Shown here piece by piece: positions 9,434-18,664 of a stretch of DNA of 45,919 nucleotides. The notes beneath the pieces were generated by a model. That model saw only the letters and a program-made list of their open reading frames with translations. It was not told the DNA's origin and made no database searches. Position 1 is the stretch's first letter, and every line of letters starts with the position of its first letter. This DNA comes from Methylococcales bacterium (GTDB taxonomy: Bacteria; Pseudomonadota; Gammaproteobacteria; Methylococcales; Methylomonadaceae): NCBI GenBank assembly GCA_030654015.1, contig JAURYI010000124.1:1-45919 (forward strand), given 5' to 3'. The position numbers were made by a program, and so were the translations under genes.

Positions 9434-10145
9434 TATAACAGCCTTACAAACCGAATTAGCGGGTAAAAATCCGCGCACTATCCTCAGAAAAGCACTGGAA
9501 TCATTCGATAATATCGCTATTTCATTCAGCGGTGCGGAAGATGTAGTGCTGATTGATATGGCACTCGCTATTCGTAAAGACATACGGGTTTTTTCCTTGG
9601 ATACAGGACGTTTGCACCCTGAAACCTACCGTTATATCGAACAAGTGCGCAACCATTACGGCATAGACATCGAACTATTAACGCCTGAACGGGATGCGCT
9701 GGACAGTTTCGTCAAACAAAAAGGCTTGTTCAGTTTTTATCAAGACGGACATAGCGAATGTTGTGGCATTCGTAAAGTTGAACCCTTAAGACGCAAACTG
9801 GCACAGGTTGATGCGTGGATTACAGGGCAACGCAAAGATCAAAGCGTCGATACCCGCTCAGATATTCCCGAAGTGCAACTCGATACTGCATTTTCCACCG
9901 CCGAACATCCGTTGATTAAATTTAATCCGCTGCTCAACTGGAAATCCTCACAAGTCTGGGATCACATTGAAGCCTACCAAGTCCCGTACAACGAGCTGCA
10001 CCAACACGGCTACATCAGCATTGGCTGTGAACCCTGCACCCGCCCCGTACTGCCCAACCAACACGAACGCGCAGGACGCTGGTGGTGGGAAGACAGTACC
10101 AAAAAAGAATGCGGCTTACACGCGGGAAATGTGAAAACATCGTAG
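9426..10145 (+). CDS. cysH: adenylylsulfate (APS) reductase, assimilatory
   Basis: CysH-family enzyme that reduces activated sulfate to sulfite with thioredoxin. The 239-residue protein has the PP-loop-like nucleotide fold ([15 protein letters not shown]) and, unlike E. coli PAPS reductase, the four cysteines of a [4Fe-4S] cluster: Cys112-Cys113 in [11 protein letters not shown] and Cys201/Cys204 in GCEPCTRP. Cys229 in KKECGLH is the catalytic cysteine. These mark it as an APS rather than a PAPS reductase (EC 1.8.4.10). The ATG at 9426 lies inside the end of gshA; upstream in-frame starts extend further into gshA and are unlikely. Confidence 0.94.
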   Translation: MIDITALQTELAGKNPRTILRKALESFDNIAISFSGAEDVVLIDMALAIRKDIRVFSLDTGRLHPETYRYIEQVRNHYGIDIELLTPERDALDSFVKQKGLFSFYQDGHSECCGIRKVEPLRRKLAQVDAWITGQRKDQSVDTRSDIPEVQLDTAFSTAEHPLIKFNPLLNWKSSQVWDHIEAYQVPYNELHQHGYISIGCEPCTRPVLPNQHERAGRWWWEDSTKKECGLHAGNVKTS

Positions 10146-10197
10146 AAAATATTTAAATAATGACAGTTCCAATCTATACCGCATGGAGAACCTTTCT

Positions 10198-10257
10198 ATG
10201 AACTATACAAACCTTTTAGCTATACTTTATCGAGTAGCCGAGTACCCTTGTGGTTAA
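10198..10257 (+). CDS. possible 19-codon leader peptide
   Basis: An ATG preceded by GGAG at nine bases opens a short reading frame (MNYTNLLAILYRVAEYPCG) that ends at TAA 10255-10257, just past the GTG start of the next gene at 10250. The next gene itself has no good ribosome site, so coupling through this short frame is possible. Nothing shows that the peptide has a role. Confidence 0.25.
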   Translation: MNYTNLLAILYRVAEYPCG

Positions 10258-12166
10258 GGTTCGTAAATACCTGATTCACATTTTTGCAATAATCTGGCTC
10301 TTACTTAATATTAATGCAGTCCAGTCGGACGAACTCGACCCCGTCACACTGCAATTGAAATGGAAACATCAGTTTCAATTCGCGGGTTACTACGCCGCTA
10401 AAGAAAAAGGCTTTTACCAAGAAGCAGGACTTGATGTCACCATTGTTGAAGCGGCTTCAGGTGTCGATGCGGCACAAGAAGTCATTGCCAACCGCGCTCA
10501 ATACGGTGTTGGTACCAGCGAGTTGATTTTAAATCGCTATCATGGTGATCGTGTGGTGGTACTAGGCGTAATTTTTCAACATTCGCCGCTCTGTCTGGTG
10601 ACGTTAGCAAACTCAGGTATTGATAACGTCCACAAATTAGCCAATCGCAACATAATGATTGAACCAAGTTCAGCGGAACTGTTTGCGTATCTTCATCAAG
10701 AGGGCTTAAACAACACGTTTACCCTGCAACATCACAGCTTTGATTTAAACGACTTGGTGTCGGGTAAAACAGATGCAATGTCCGTCTATGTAACCGACGA
10801 ACTGTATGAACTCAATCAGAAAAGACAAAAATACAACCTGTTCAGCCCACGAATGAGCGGCATTGATTTTTATGGTGACAACTTTTTCACGCTGGAACAT
10901 CAATTGCAAAAACATCCGCATCAAGTAGAAGCCTTTAGAGAAGCCACCTTACGCGGCTGGCGTTACGCGATGCAACATCCAGATGAAATCGTACGGTTAA
11001 TTTATGACCGCTATTCGCAACGTCACAGCATCGAACATTTAACGTTTGAAGCACAAGCGATGCACAATTTAATGCAGCCTGAATTGATTGATGCGGGTTA
11101 CATGAATATCGGTCGCTGGCAACAAATTGCGCAAACTTATCATGGGCTTGGGCTATTACCAGAGCATTTCGATGTCACCACTATGCTGTATTTCTCCAAC
11201 TCGGCAACCGACTTTGAAAAACTTAAAATCAAGCTTTACTATGCGGCGGCGGGTGTGTCGTTGTTGAGTTTGCTATCAGTGATTTTGTTTCGATTCTATC
11301 GCACCGTGCGTATCAATGAAGCGCGGCTCAACACCATGTTCGCTCACGCACCACTGAGCATGATTGTACTGGATGAGAAAAATTGCGTTCAGGGCTGGAA
11401 TGCCGAAGCTGAAAAAACGTTTCTCTGGTCTGCTAAAGATATACTGGGGAAAAATGTCATGGTTTTAGTGCCGCTGACAGAACGCGCAGCGGTGGCAAAA
11501 GTGCTGGCTGCCGTGCATAAAGAACATATCATTTGCCCGCACCAGAACATCAATTTCAAAAAAGACGGTAGTGCAATTTTATGCGAATGGCTGAACGCAC
11601 CCTTTAAAAGTAAACTCGATCAATCGAATTTCATTATCTGCATGGCGCGTGACATTACCGAGAAGAACCGTCTGGAAAACACTCTTAAACACGCGGCGCA
11701 TTATGACAATCTGACTTCCTTGCCGAACCGCGCGTTGATTCTTGAAAAACTAAAACAATCGCTGGAAACAGCCGCACGGCAAAAAACCAAACTGGCGATT
11801 TTATTTCTCGACTTGAACGGTTTTAAAGCGATAAATGATGTGCTTGGACACGAAGCAGGTGACGAACTGCTGATAATAATTGCAAAACGTCTTCCCTACA
11901 CCATCCGCGAAAGTGATTATGCAGGCAGATTGGGCGGCGATGAATTTTTAATTATTTTACAAGACATAGGCTCGCTGAAAAATGCACAAATGATTACCGA
12001 AGAAGTACAAGAATTGGTTTGCCAGCCCTGCGTGATTAACGATGAAGTCATCACCATCGGAGTCAGTATCGGCATCAGCCTTTATCCCGATGACTCAACA
12101 GAAATCAATAGCCTGATTCACCAAGCTGATAAACGTATGTATCAATCAAAACAGAGTACGCGATAG
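10250..12166 (+). CDS. NMT1/THI5-type periplasmic sensor with PAS and GGDEF domains (diguanylate cyclase)
   Basis: A 638-residue membrane sensor. Residues 1-26 look like a signal peptide or first membrane anchor. Residues 30-250 are an NMT1/THI5-like solute-binding domain (LQLKWKHQFQFAGYYAA, KGFYQEAGLDV). A membrane segment follows at about 326-350, then a PAS domain (about 360-470) and a GGDEF domain with an intact GGDEF at about 562-566. RESD five residues before it is the RxxD inhibitory site, so the enzyme should make c-di-GMP from GTP with product feedback. Relatives bind thiamine-precursor-like or other small ligands; the ligand is unknown. The start is GTG. It stands alone between cysH and rep. 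Confidence 0.9.
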   Translation: MVKVRKYLIHIFAIIWLLLNINAVQSDELDPVTLQLKWKHQFQFAGYYAAKEKGFYQEAGLDVTIVEAASGVDAAQEVIANRAQYGVGTSELILNRYHGDRVVVLGVIFQHSPLCLVTLANSGIDNVHKLANRNIMIEPSSAELFAYLHQEGLNNTFTLQHHSFDLNDLVSGKTDAMSVYVTDELYELNQKRQKYNLFSPRMSGIDFYGDNFFTLEHQLQKHPHQVEAFREATLRGWRYAMQHPDEIVRLIYDRYSQRHSIEHLTFEAQAMHNLMQPELIDAGYMNIGRWQQIAQTYHGLGLLPEHFDVTTMLYFSNSATDFEKLKIKLYYAAAGVSLLSLLSVILFRFYRTVRINEARLNTMFAHAPLSMIVLDEKNCVQGWNAEAEKTFLWSAKDILGKNVMVLVPLTERAAVAKVLAAVHKEHIICPHQNINFKKDGSAILCEWLNAPFKSKLDQSNFIICMARDITEKNRLENTLKHAAHYDNLTSLPNRALILEKLKQSLETAARQKTKLAILFLDLNGFKAINDVLGHEAGDELLIIIAKRLPYTIRESDYAGRLGGDEFLIILQDIGSLKNAQMITEEVQELVCQPCVINDEVITIGVSIGISLYPDDSTEINSLIHQADKRMYQSKQSTR

Positions 12167-12212
12167 TGCATAATGTAAGAATCTGCCCATTTTTCTCAAT
12201 GACAATGTTTGC

Positions 12213-14204
12213 ATGACCCAACTCAACCCCCAACAACAAACTGCTGTTAAAGCCATCGACCATCCCCTGTTAGTGTTAGCAGGTGCGGGTAGTGGCAAGA
12301 CGCGGGTGATTACTGAAAAAATCGCTTATCTGGTGAAACAAGGCTTACCTGCGCGGCATATTGCGGCGGTGACGTTTACCAATAAAGCGGCGCGGGAAAT
12401 GCAAAGTCGGGTGTTTAAATTATTGCGCCCTGAAGAAAGTCGCGGTTTGCGGGTGTCTACGTTTCATTCCTTGGGTCTGGATATTTTAAAACTGGAGCAT
12501 AAGAGTCTGGGTTATAAAACAGGGATTACTTTATTTGATGAGCAGGATAAATACGCTTTATTAAAAAATATCATCAGCCATTCAGCTAATACTTATGATG
12601 CTGATTTAATAGACCAGTATGCGGGACAAATTGGGCAATGGAAAAATGCGTTTGTTACGCCTGAGCAAGCGGCACAGACCGCATTGGCTAATATTGCAAT
12701 GTTATACGCTGATTATAATCGCTGTTTAAAATCCTATAATGCAGTGGATTTTGATGATTTGATTTTATTGCCTGTTTTATTATTTCAACAGCATCCTGAC
12801 GTATTAACCAAATGGCAAAATAAAATCCGTTATTTATTAGTGGATGAATATCAGGATACTAATATCAGTCAATATCAGTTAATTAAATTATTGGCGGGTA
12901 ATCTGGGGCGTTTTACCGTTGTCGGTGATGATGACCAATCTATTTATGCTTGGCGCGGCGCACATCCTGAAAACCTCAGCCAGTTACAAAAAGATTATCC
13001 GCGTTTGCAGGTGATTAAACTGGAACAGAATTACCGTTCGGCAGGACGGATTTTAAAAGTCGCAAATCAGTTGATTGCCAATAATCCTCATGCCTTTGAA
13101 AAACGGCTGTGGAGTGAGTTGGGTTATGGCGAACCGCTCAAAGTGTTAAGCCATAAAAATGATATGGTGGAAGCCCAGCAAGTGGTGTCAGAAATTATTC
13201 ACCACAAATTTAAACACGGCGGCAGGTACAGCGATTATGCAATTTTGTATCGGGGCAATCATCAATCACGCTTGTTTGAAACCTGTTTGCGGGAAAACAA
13301 TGTGCCGTATTTTATCAGCGGCGGCACGTCGTTTTTTGCTTATTCGGAAGTGAAAGATGTATTGAGTTATTTGCGCTTGCTGGTCAATCCTCAGGATGAT
13401 GCGGCTTATTTGCGGGTGATTAATACGCCACGCCGTGAAATCGGGCATACCACTTTGGAAAAATTGGGCGCGTATGCCAATGAACGCCATATCAGTTTAT
13501 TTGCCGCCAGTAGCGAGTTGGGCTTGGCACAGCATTTACCCGATAAAGCGCGGCATCGCTTGGATAACTTCCAGCAATGGCTGACGAATACCGCGCAACG
13601 AGTGGAACAGGGCGATACCTTTGCCGTAGTTGAACAGGCGATACAAGAAATCGGTTATGAACAGCATTTAAAAGAAGACAGTAAATCTAAGGAAACCGCT
13701 GAACGCAGGTTGCGCAATGTCACTGATTTAGTCGGATGGTTAAAACGCATTGCGGACAAAGACAGCAGTGAAAAATCGTTATCCGCTGTGGTGTCTAAAA
13801 TTATGCTGATGGATATTTTAGAGCGTAATGAAGAGGAAGAAGCGCACGACCAAGTGAGTTTAATGACCTTGCACGCGGCGAAAGGCTTGGAGTTTCCTCA
13901 TGTGTTTTTAATCGGCATGGAAGAAAATATTTTGCCGCATCAAAACAGCATTGAAACCGATAACATTGAAGAAGAACGGCGTTTAGCGTATGTGGGCATT
14001 ACCCGCGCTCAGCGCAGTTGCACCTTTAGCTACTGTACGCATCGCAAACGTTACGGTGAAATCAGTGAATGTGAACCTAGTCGGTTTTTAAGCGAATTAC
14101 CTGAAGATGATTTGGAGTGGGTGAATAAAAAACAACTCAGCCCTGAGGTGATTAAAGAACGCGGCATGGCGAATCTTGCCAATTTAAAAACAATGTTGTC
14201 GTAA
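12213..14204 (+). CDS. rep: ATP-dependent DNA helicase Rep
   Basis: Superfamily 1A 3'-5' helicase that clears protein roadblocks ahead of the replication fork. The 663-residue protein opens LNPQQQTAVKAI, with Walker A LAGAGSGKTRVITEKIAYLV, then AVTFTNKAAREM (motif Ia), DEYQDTN (II), GDDDQSIYAWRGA (III), LEQNYRS (IV), TLHAAKGLEFPHVFLIG (V) and YVGITRAQRS (VI). The N-terminus and ARHIAAVTFTNKAAREM match Rep more closely than UvrD. Length is normal. tRNA-Arg follows 34 bases downstream on the same strand. Confidence 0.95.
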   Translation: MTQLNPQQQTAVKAIDHPLLVLAGAGSGKTRVITEKIAYLVKQGLPARHIAAVTFTNKAAREMQSRVFKLLRPEESRGLRVSTFHSLGLDILKLEHKSLGYKTGITLFDEQDKYALLKNIISHSANTYDADLIDQYAGQIGQWKNAFVTPEQAAQTALANIAMLYADYNRCLKSYNAVDFDDLILLPVLLFQQHPDVLTKWQNKIRYLLVDEYQDTNISQYQLIKLLAGNLGRFTVVGDDDQSIYAWRGAHPENLSQLQKDYPRLQVIKLEQNYRSAGRILKVANQLIANNPHAFEKRLWSELGYGEPLKVLSHKNDMVEAQQVVSEIIHHKFKHGGRYSDYAILYRGNHQSRLFETCLRENNVPYFISGGTSFFAYSEVKDVLSYLRLLVNPQDDAAYLRVINTPRREIGHTTLEKLGAYANERHISLFAASSELGLAQHLPDKARHRLDNFQQWLTNTAQRVEQGDTFAVVEQAIQEIGYEQHLKEDSKSKETAERRLRNVTDLVGWLKRIADKDSSEKSLSAVVSKIMLMDILERNEEEEAHDQVSLMTLHAAKGLEFPHVFLIGMEENILPHQNSIETDNIEEERRLAYVGITRAQRSCTFSYCTHRKRYGEISECEPSRFLSELPEDDLEWVNKKQLSPEVIKERGMANLANLKTMLS

Positions 14205-14238
14205 TTATGATGGCTATCGGTTAGAATACACGGCTTAC

Positions 14239-14315
14239 GCGCCCGTAGCTCAGCTGGATAGAGCGCAGCCCTCCGGAGGCTGAGGTCAGAGGTTCGAATC
14301 CGCTCGGGCGCGCCA
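14239..14315 (+). tRNA. tRNA-Arg (anticodon CCG)
   Basis: A 77-base cloverleaf with encoded CCA (14313-14315). Acceptor arm GCGCCCG/CGGGCGC, D-stem GCTC/GAGC, anticodon stem CAGCC/GGCTG with loop CTCCGGA, so the anticodon is CCG and reads CGG (Arg). The T-loop is TTCGAAT. The T-stem (AGAGG against CCGCT) has one A-G mismatch at its third pair. It resembles E. coli argX. No second copy of its 3' end was seen nearby, so there is no sign of an integrated element. Confidence 0.95.
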
Positions 14316-14320
14316 TTTCT

Positions 14321-14821
14321 TTATATTACCTGCCCCAATCCGATAGCCCCCAAATACACCACAATAAAATACAATAGCGATAATGCCAAGCTGGCCAATA
14401 AATGAATAGCCAGAGCTGCTTTGATGATATGGGTTATAAGAGCGTAAAACCACAGCACCAGCACCACCATCACATAATAGCTTAACGGATCATCAGTGAC
14501 TGTTACCCACACCATAATCGGCACGAAAAATACCGATAACACATTGGTGCAGAATAAAATAGCAGTGGTCAGTTGAATAAATGCGTCGAGCATTTTATCA
14601 AAAAACAACATGACAGCTACGAATGCGAAAGTGAGCAGTAATTCAAAAGCGACTTCAAAAAACGATTCAAACGGATCATCCGTCATGTTGGTTTGTAAAA
14701 AATACTGTACCACTGCAAAAAATACGACATTGATTTTTAAAAAATCGGTTGATTCTACAAAATCAAGCGGATTAGTGTCGAACCAACACAGGCGCAAGTA
14801 GCGTTTTACTGTATCCAACAT
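14321..14821 (-). CDS. small polytopic membrane protein, function unknown
   Basis: The 166-residue protein is nearly all hydrophobic, with about four or five membrane segments (roughly residues 30-42, 57-77, 83-108, 112-136, 138-162) separated by short acidic loops such as [12 protein letters not shown]. In layout it recalls small Yip1-like proteins, but no signature decides this. It lies 21 bases after the dynamin-like GTPase gene on the same strand, so they probably act together at the inner membrane. A palindrome sits just before its start. It ends five bases from the tRNA. Confidence 0.75.
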   Translation of the reverse strand: MLDTVKRYLRLCWFDTNPLDFVESTDFLKINVVFFAVVQYFLQTNMTDDPFESFFEVAFELLLTFAFVAVMLFFDKMLDAFIQLTTAILFCTNVLSVFFVPIMVWVTVTDDPLSYYVMVVLVLWFYALITHIIKAALAIHLLASLALSLLYFIVVYLGAIGLGQVI

Positions 14822-14822
14822 G

Positions 14823-14837
14823 ACGAGAGTCTCTCGT
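14823..14837. promoter_or_regulatory. palindrome covering the ribosome-binding region of the small membrane protein
   Basis: ACGAGAGTCTCTCGT is a perfect inverted repeat with seven-base arms. It fills the 21-base gap between the GTPase stop and the ATG of the membrane protein and includes the GAGAG that would bind the ribosome. In RNA it could fold and lower translation of the second gene, or end some transcripts. Role inferred from position. Confidence 0.4.
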
Positions 14838-14842
14838 TAAAG

Positions 14843-16207
14843 CTATTTTATTGAGTCCAGATAATCTTTTAATGATTGCTCATCATAACTGCCAAAGTCA
14901 TCATTGAGTGACTGTACCAGTTGTTTGGTTTTTTCCAGTAACTGCGCTAAACGGGCTTTGGTTTTTTTATTCCAGCCGACAGGCTCACTCACGGGTAATA
15001 TCATGCGACCAATGGTCAGGTTTTTTTCAAACAGGTTCGCCAGATTTTCCATGAGCCCCAATTCTTTTTGTCGTGCGGTTAAACGAGTAATAATGAATTT
15101 GGCTTGCAGTCTGCTAATCATTAAGTGCAACGGTAGCATCACGGCGATTAAGGAAATAAGGATGATTGGACCTATGATGGGGTCAAGTAAAAATTCTAAC
15201 AGCCCTATGCCTACTTCAACCAGAACAGCAAGTGAAGCGATAAAACCCAGAATAATCAGCGTGGACATATTAGAACGCTCTTTCCACAGCAGCAGATCTT
15301 TTCTTACTTCTGCGACAACCACTTCCTGAAGATCGTGAATGCTTCTTTCCAGAAAGCTGAGTACGCGATAAGAACGGTCGTGTGCAACATTATCCATGCG
15401 TTGATCTATTTCGGTAAAGTCGGTTTGCTGGCTGGATAAAGCAATGAACTGACCTGCATTAATGCCTAAATTAGATAGTTTTCTTTGCGTAGCGGCAATC
15501 AAATCATGATTGCTGGCAGGCGTTGCGAATGCGGCAGGCTGATCGACCACAAACACAAATTTATTGGTATCTTGATGAATTTCTATTTGTTGAATGAGTT
15601 CATTCACCAGCGGTGTCATGGTGTCGAACACATCGGTGAACACTAATACCAAATCAGAATGTTCAATGATGTGTGTGGTCAGTAACGAGTCAACAGGGTT
15701 TAATTGTGAGGCACTCATATTGGGCGTATCGACAAATAATTTGCCTTTTAAACGATCACTATGAATGGTTTTTAATTCCAGATAGGCATTGATGCGACTG
15801 CCTTCGCCTTTTTGGTGGCGTTCGATTGTGTCACTGATCTGATAAAACGGGTAACGATGATCAACATCCAGTGCAGTTCCAGGCAAGGTCACTGAATTAG
15901 GTTGATTGTTATGCAGTAACACCGTAAATTTATGCGCTGCAGTTTGAATACCTGCGGTTAATTGGTCTGTACTCAGGTAATTATTGATAAATCTGGATTT
16001 TGCCGTGGAGTTGCCGCCAATTAAACTGATAATAGGCCACCATGAACTCCTAGACGCAGTGGTGTCATCCGTCTCAAGCAGTCCCAGATCAAATTCAAGT
16101 TGATCAAGTTCCTGAAAGAGCTTCGCCGTTTTCAGTAATACGGGGCTGTCATTGGTAAAGTGTTTTTCAAGGTTGAGAAGGTATTTACTCACTGTTTTTT
16201 CAGTCAT
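14843..16207 (-). CDS. dynamin-like membrane-anchored GTPase-fold protein
   Basis: A 454-residue protein with a GTPase-like domain (about residues 55-260) and two adjacent membrane segments (317-341 and 344-366), followed by a helical C-terminus. IGGNSTAKSRFINNYL aligns with the Walker A of dynamin-type GTPases but has Ala69 where the GKS glycine should be. FVDTPNMS (161-166) replaces the usual DTPG, and a G4 N/TKxD is not obvious (VVDQPA). T84 and T89 are candidate switch I threonines. It may bind nucleotide poorly or act as a pseudo-GTPase. Bacterial dynamin-like proteins remodel membranes; that role here is inferred. It is the first gene of a pair with the small membrane protein. Confidence 0.7.
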   Translation of the reverse strand: MTEKTVSKYLLNLEKHFTNDSPVLLKTAKLFQELDQLEFDLGLLETDDTTASRSSWWPIISLIGGNSTAKSRFINNYLSTDQLTAGIQTAAHKFTVLLHNNQPNSVTLPGTALDVDHRYPFYQISDTIERHQKGEGSRINAYLELKTIHSDRLKGKLFVDTPNMSASQLNPVDSLLTTHIIEHSDLVLVFTDVFDTMTPLVNELIQQIEIHQDTNKFVFVVDQPAAFATPASNHDLIAATQRKLSNLGINAGQFIALSSQQTDFTEIDQRMDNVAHDRSYRVLSFLERSIHDLQEVVVAEVRKDLLLWKERSNMSTLIILGFIASLAVLVEVGIGLLEFLLDPIIGPIILISLIAVMLPLHLMISRLQAKFIITRLTARQKELGLMENLANLFEKNLTIGRMILPVSEPVGWNKKTKARLAQLLEKTKQLVQSLNDDFGSYDEQSLKDYLDSIK

Positions 16208-16422
16208 GATTTTACGCCTGCGCTTGCTGGTTATTTATAGGTACAACGTCTATTAAGTATACACCTAGCAGTTATTGGATAATACAAAAAACACAGCCGA
16301 TACTAAGACAGTTTTAACGTAAAATAACCTTATAAATTGACGGCTTGTTGTGCTTTTTGTACTTAAAATGCCCCTGTTTATAGTATATTAACCCTTTAAA
16401 TCAACGAGGCTAACGCAGCAGT
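16208..16422. other. divergent intergenic stretch
   Basis: 215 bases between the minus-strand GTPase gene and the plus-strand lipoprotein gene. It is AT-rich and must carry the promoters of both. TATAGTATATTA near 16380 is a candidate -10 area for the lipoprotein gene. No further structure was recognised. Confidence 0.3.
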
Positions 16423-16842
16423 ATGAAATTTCAAATGACGGCATGGAATAGAAATTTAGTGGGTTTTCAAGGCATTACAGGCTTGTTGATGGCTGTGATT
16501 TTATCGGGTTGTTCACTGCCGTTTTTGGGTGGTTACGGTGAAAACGGTCAGACGCGCGAAGAATTCACTCGCTATGTGGAAAGCGTGTTCAAATTACAAA
16601 ACAGCATGACCAGTGAAATGATGGCACTGGCAGACAATGATGATAAACCCGCCAATATGGATGCGTTATTGCGGGCTGAACAAAGTATGCAGAAAAAGTG
16701 TGAAGCACTGAATGAATACGCCGCACTGGATAGTGAAGGGGAAAATGTCAGCCTGTTGTTGCAAAACCGCGTTGCACAGTCGGCGAAAGAGTGTGAAACA
16801 GCGGCAAAAAACCTGCACACATTGCTGTCAAAAAAACGATAA
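16423..16842 (+). CDS. hypothetical lipoprotein
   Basis: A 139-residue protein with a signal peptide ending in the lipobox LSGC, so Cys30 would be lipidated; Ser at +2 predicts the outer membrane. The mature part is mostly charged helix (REEFTRYVESVFKLQNSMTSEM and similar) with two internal cysteines (CEALNEYA and KECETAAKN) that could form a disulfide. I do not recognise a family. It stands alone, convergent with nadB, with a shared hairpin terminator. Confidence 0.8.
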   Translation: MKFQMTAWNRNLVGFQGITGLLMAVILSGCSLPFLGGYGENGQTREEFTRYVESVFKLQNSMTSEMMALADNDDKPANMDALLRAEQSMQKKCEALNEYAALDSEGENVSLLLQNRVAQSAKECETAAKNLHTLLSKKR

Positions 16843-16853
16843 TTCCAAGCATA

Positions 16854-16878
16854 AGGTGGGCAGGTTTTCTGCCCACCT
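16854..16878. terminator. bidirectional terminator between the lipoprotein gene and nadB
   Basis: AGGTGGGCAG, loop GTTTT, CTGCCCACCT is a perfect ten-base stem. It lies between two convergent genes and is followed by A-rich sequence on the plus strand and TTATG on the minus strand, so it could stop transcription both ways, with weak U-tracts. Confidence 0.75.
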
Positions 16879-16911
16879 AAAAATACCAGCTCATCAGCAG
16901 AGCGTATTTTC

Positions 16912-18513
16912 CTACGGTGTTAAAACAGTATTTTGTGCAGGTTTGCTGTCATCGGTTTCAGGATAATCCAGCGTGTAATGTAAGCCGCGACTTTCTTTAC
17001 GTTGCTGTGCGCAACGAATGATTAATTCGGCAACCGTCACTAAATTGCGTAATTCCAGTAAATCACTGGTGACGCGGAAATTGCCATAATACTCAGTAAT
17101 TTCTTTTTTCAGTAAATCAATACGGTTCATAGCGCGTTCTAAACGCTTATCGCTTCTGACAATCCCCACATAATCCCACATAAAATGGCGCAATTCATCC
17201 CAGTTGTGCGATACCACAACCTCTTCATCGGAATCACTGACTTGTGATTCATCCCAGTCGGGAATGTTAGGTGCTGCGGCAATGGAATCCAGTTTTTGTA
17301 AAATATCTTCACTGGCACGTTCGGCAAACACCAAGCACTCCAACAAAGAATTGCTTGCCATGCGATTCGCACCATGTAAACCGGTAGATGCAACCTCACC
17401 CACCGCATATAAATTCTGAATATCAGTACGCGCATAACTATCCGTCAGCACTCCACCGCAAGTGTAATGCGCAGCGGGGACAACAGGAATCGGTTGTTTG
17501 GTAATATCTATATTGAATTTAAGGCACTTTTTATAAATGGTGGGAAAGTGTTCACAGATAAAAGGGGCTGTTTTATGACTTATATCGAGATACACGCAGT
17601 CTATACCGCGTGTTTTTATTTCATGGTCAATGGCGCGAGCGACAATATCACGCGGAGCGAGTTCGGCACGCGCATCAAATTTGTGCATGAAAGGTGAACC
17701 GTCGGGCAAAATTAGTTTCCCGCCCTCGCCTCTGACTGCTTCGCTGATTAAAAAAGATTGTGCGTGCGGATGAAACAAACAGGTAGGATGAAACTGCATG
17801 AATTCCATATTACTGACACGGCAACCTGCACGCCACGCCAAGGCAATACCATCACCCGTCGCGCTTTGCGGATTGGTGCTGTACAAATACACTTTACTCG
17901 CACCCCCCGTCGCTAATACCACTACGCGGGCAGTCATGGTTTTAACCTGTTGTTTTTTGGAATCAAGGACATACGCACCCACTACCCGTTTATTCGTCTT
18001 ATCGGCGGTCGGTCGGGTAATCAGCTCAACCACATTATGATGTTCGAATAATTCGATATTGGCGTGTTCGTGAGCGCGTTCAATCAGGGATAACGAGACT
18101 GCTTTACCTGTCGCATCCGCCGTGTGGACAATACGCCGATGCGAATGCCCGCCTTCCCGATTAAGATGCAGCTGTTTTTTACCATCGGCAGTTTGCTCTT
18201 CGGTAAATGCCACGCCTTGGTCGCGTAACCAGTTAATAGATTTTTTACCATGCGTCACCGTCAGTCTGACTATATCGGGATCGCACAGACCCGCGCCTGC
18301 ATCCAGCGTATCCTCAATATGGGATTCAATGGAATCATCAGCATCGAAAACCGCAGAAATACCGCCTTGTGCATAGTAGGTACTCCCTGCGGTCAAGGCG
18401 AATTTTGATAGCACTGCCACACGGACAGAATAGTCGGCGAGTTTAAGAGCTAAACTTAAACCAGCTCCCCCGCTACCGATAATAAGTACATCGTAATTTT
18501 TTGAGTCAGACAT
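16912..18513 (-). CDS. nadB: L-aspartate oxidase
   Basis: NadB oxidises L-aspartate to iminoaspartate with FAD, the first step of de novo NAD synthesis in the cytoplasm. [18 protein letters not shown] is the N-terminal FAD-binding motif; [41 protein letters not shown] and [16 protein letters not shown] are the succinate-dehydrogenase/NadB family signatures. From the ATG at 18513 it has 533 residues, the normal length; a TTG at 18522 adds three residues. It is divergent from rpoE, the same arrangement as in other gammaproteobacteria. The C-terminus extends past the helical domain with a short variable tail. Confidence 0.96.
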   Translation of the reverse strand: MSDSKNYDVLIIGSGGAGLSLALKLADYSVRVAVLSKFALTAGSTYYAQGGISAVFDADDSIESHIEDTLDAGAGLCDPDIVRLTVTHGKKSINWLRDQGVAFTEEQTADGKKQLHLNREGGHSHRRIVHTADATGKAVSLSLIERAHEHANIELFEHHNVVELITRPTADKTNKRVVGAYVLDSKKQQVKTMTARVVVLATGGASKVYLYSTNPQSATGDGIALAWRAGCRVSNMEFMQFHPTCLFHPHAQSFLISEAVRGEGGKLILPDGSPFMHKFDARAELAPRDIVARAIDHEIKTRGIDCVYLDISHKTAPFICEHFPTIYKKCLKFNIDITKQPIPVVPAAHYTCGGVLTDSYARTDIQNLYAVGEVASTGLHGANRMASNSLLECLVFAERASEDILQKLDSIAAAPNIPDWDESQVSDSDEEVVVSHNWDELRHFMWDYVGIVRSDKRLERAMNRIDLLKKEITEYYGNFRVTSDLLELRNLVTVAELIIRCAQQRKESRGLHYTLDYPETDDSKPAQNTVLTP

Positions 18514-18617
18514 AAAAAGCAAACAGTTGAGTTGATAGGGTGGCTTAGTGAGCGTCGTTTAGCGATAATAACGCTTTATTAAAAGGTTCGCCCACTTTTT
18601 GTCATTATTTTGTCATT

Positions 18618-18643
18618 AAACTTATGCTTATTGTGTTTGTCTA
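18618..18643 (+). promoter_or_regulatory. candidate sigma-E promoter of rpoE
   Basis: AAACTT (18618-18623), 16 bases, then TCTA (18640-18643) approaches the sigma-E consensus GAACTT-N16-TCTRA. It lies 21 bases before the rpoE start, so it would give the autoregulation usual for this sigma factor. Two consensus positions are not met, so this is a candidate only. Confidence 0.45.
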
Positions 18644-18664
18644 TTCAGCCCATATATCGCCGCA

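Noticed and set aside
12213-14315. tRNA-Arg as an integration site
   Set aside because: No integrase gene lies nearby, and I saw no second copy of the tRNA 3' end in the window.
16572-16820. Minus-strand frame opposite the lipoprotein gene
   Set aside because: Antisense shadow rich in Ser/Cys/Phe; the plus-strand frame has a proper lipobox signal peptide.
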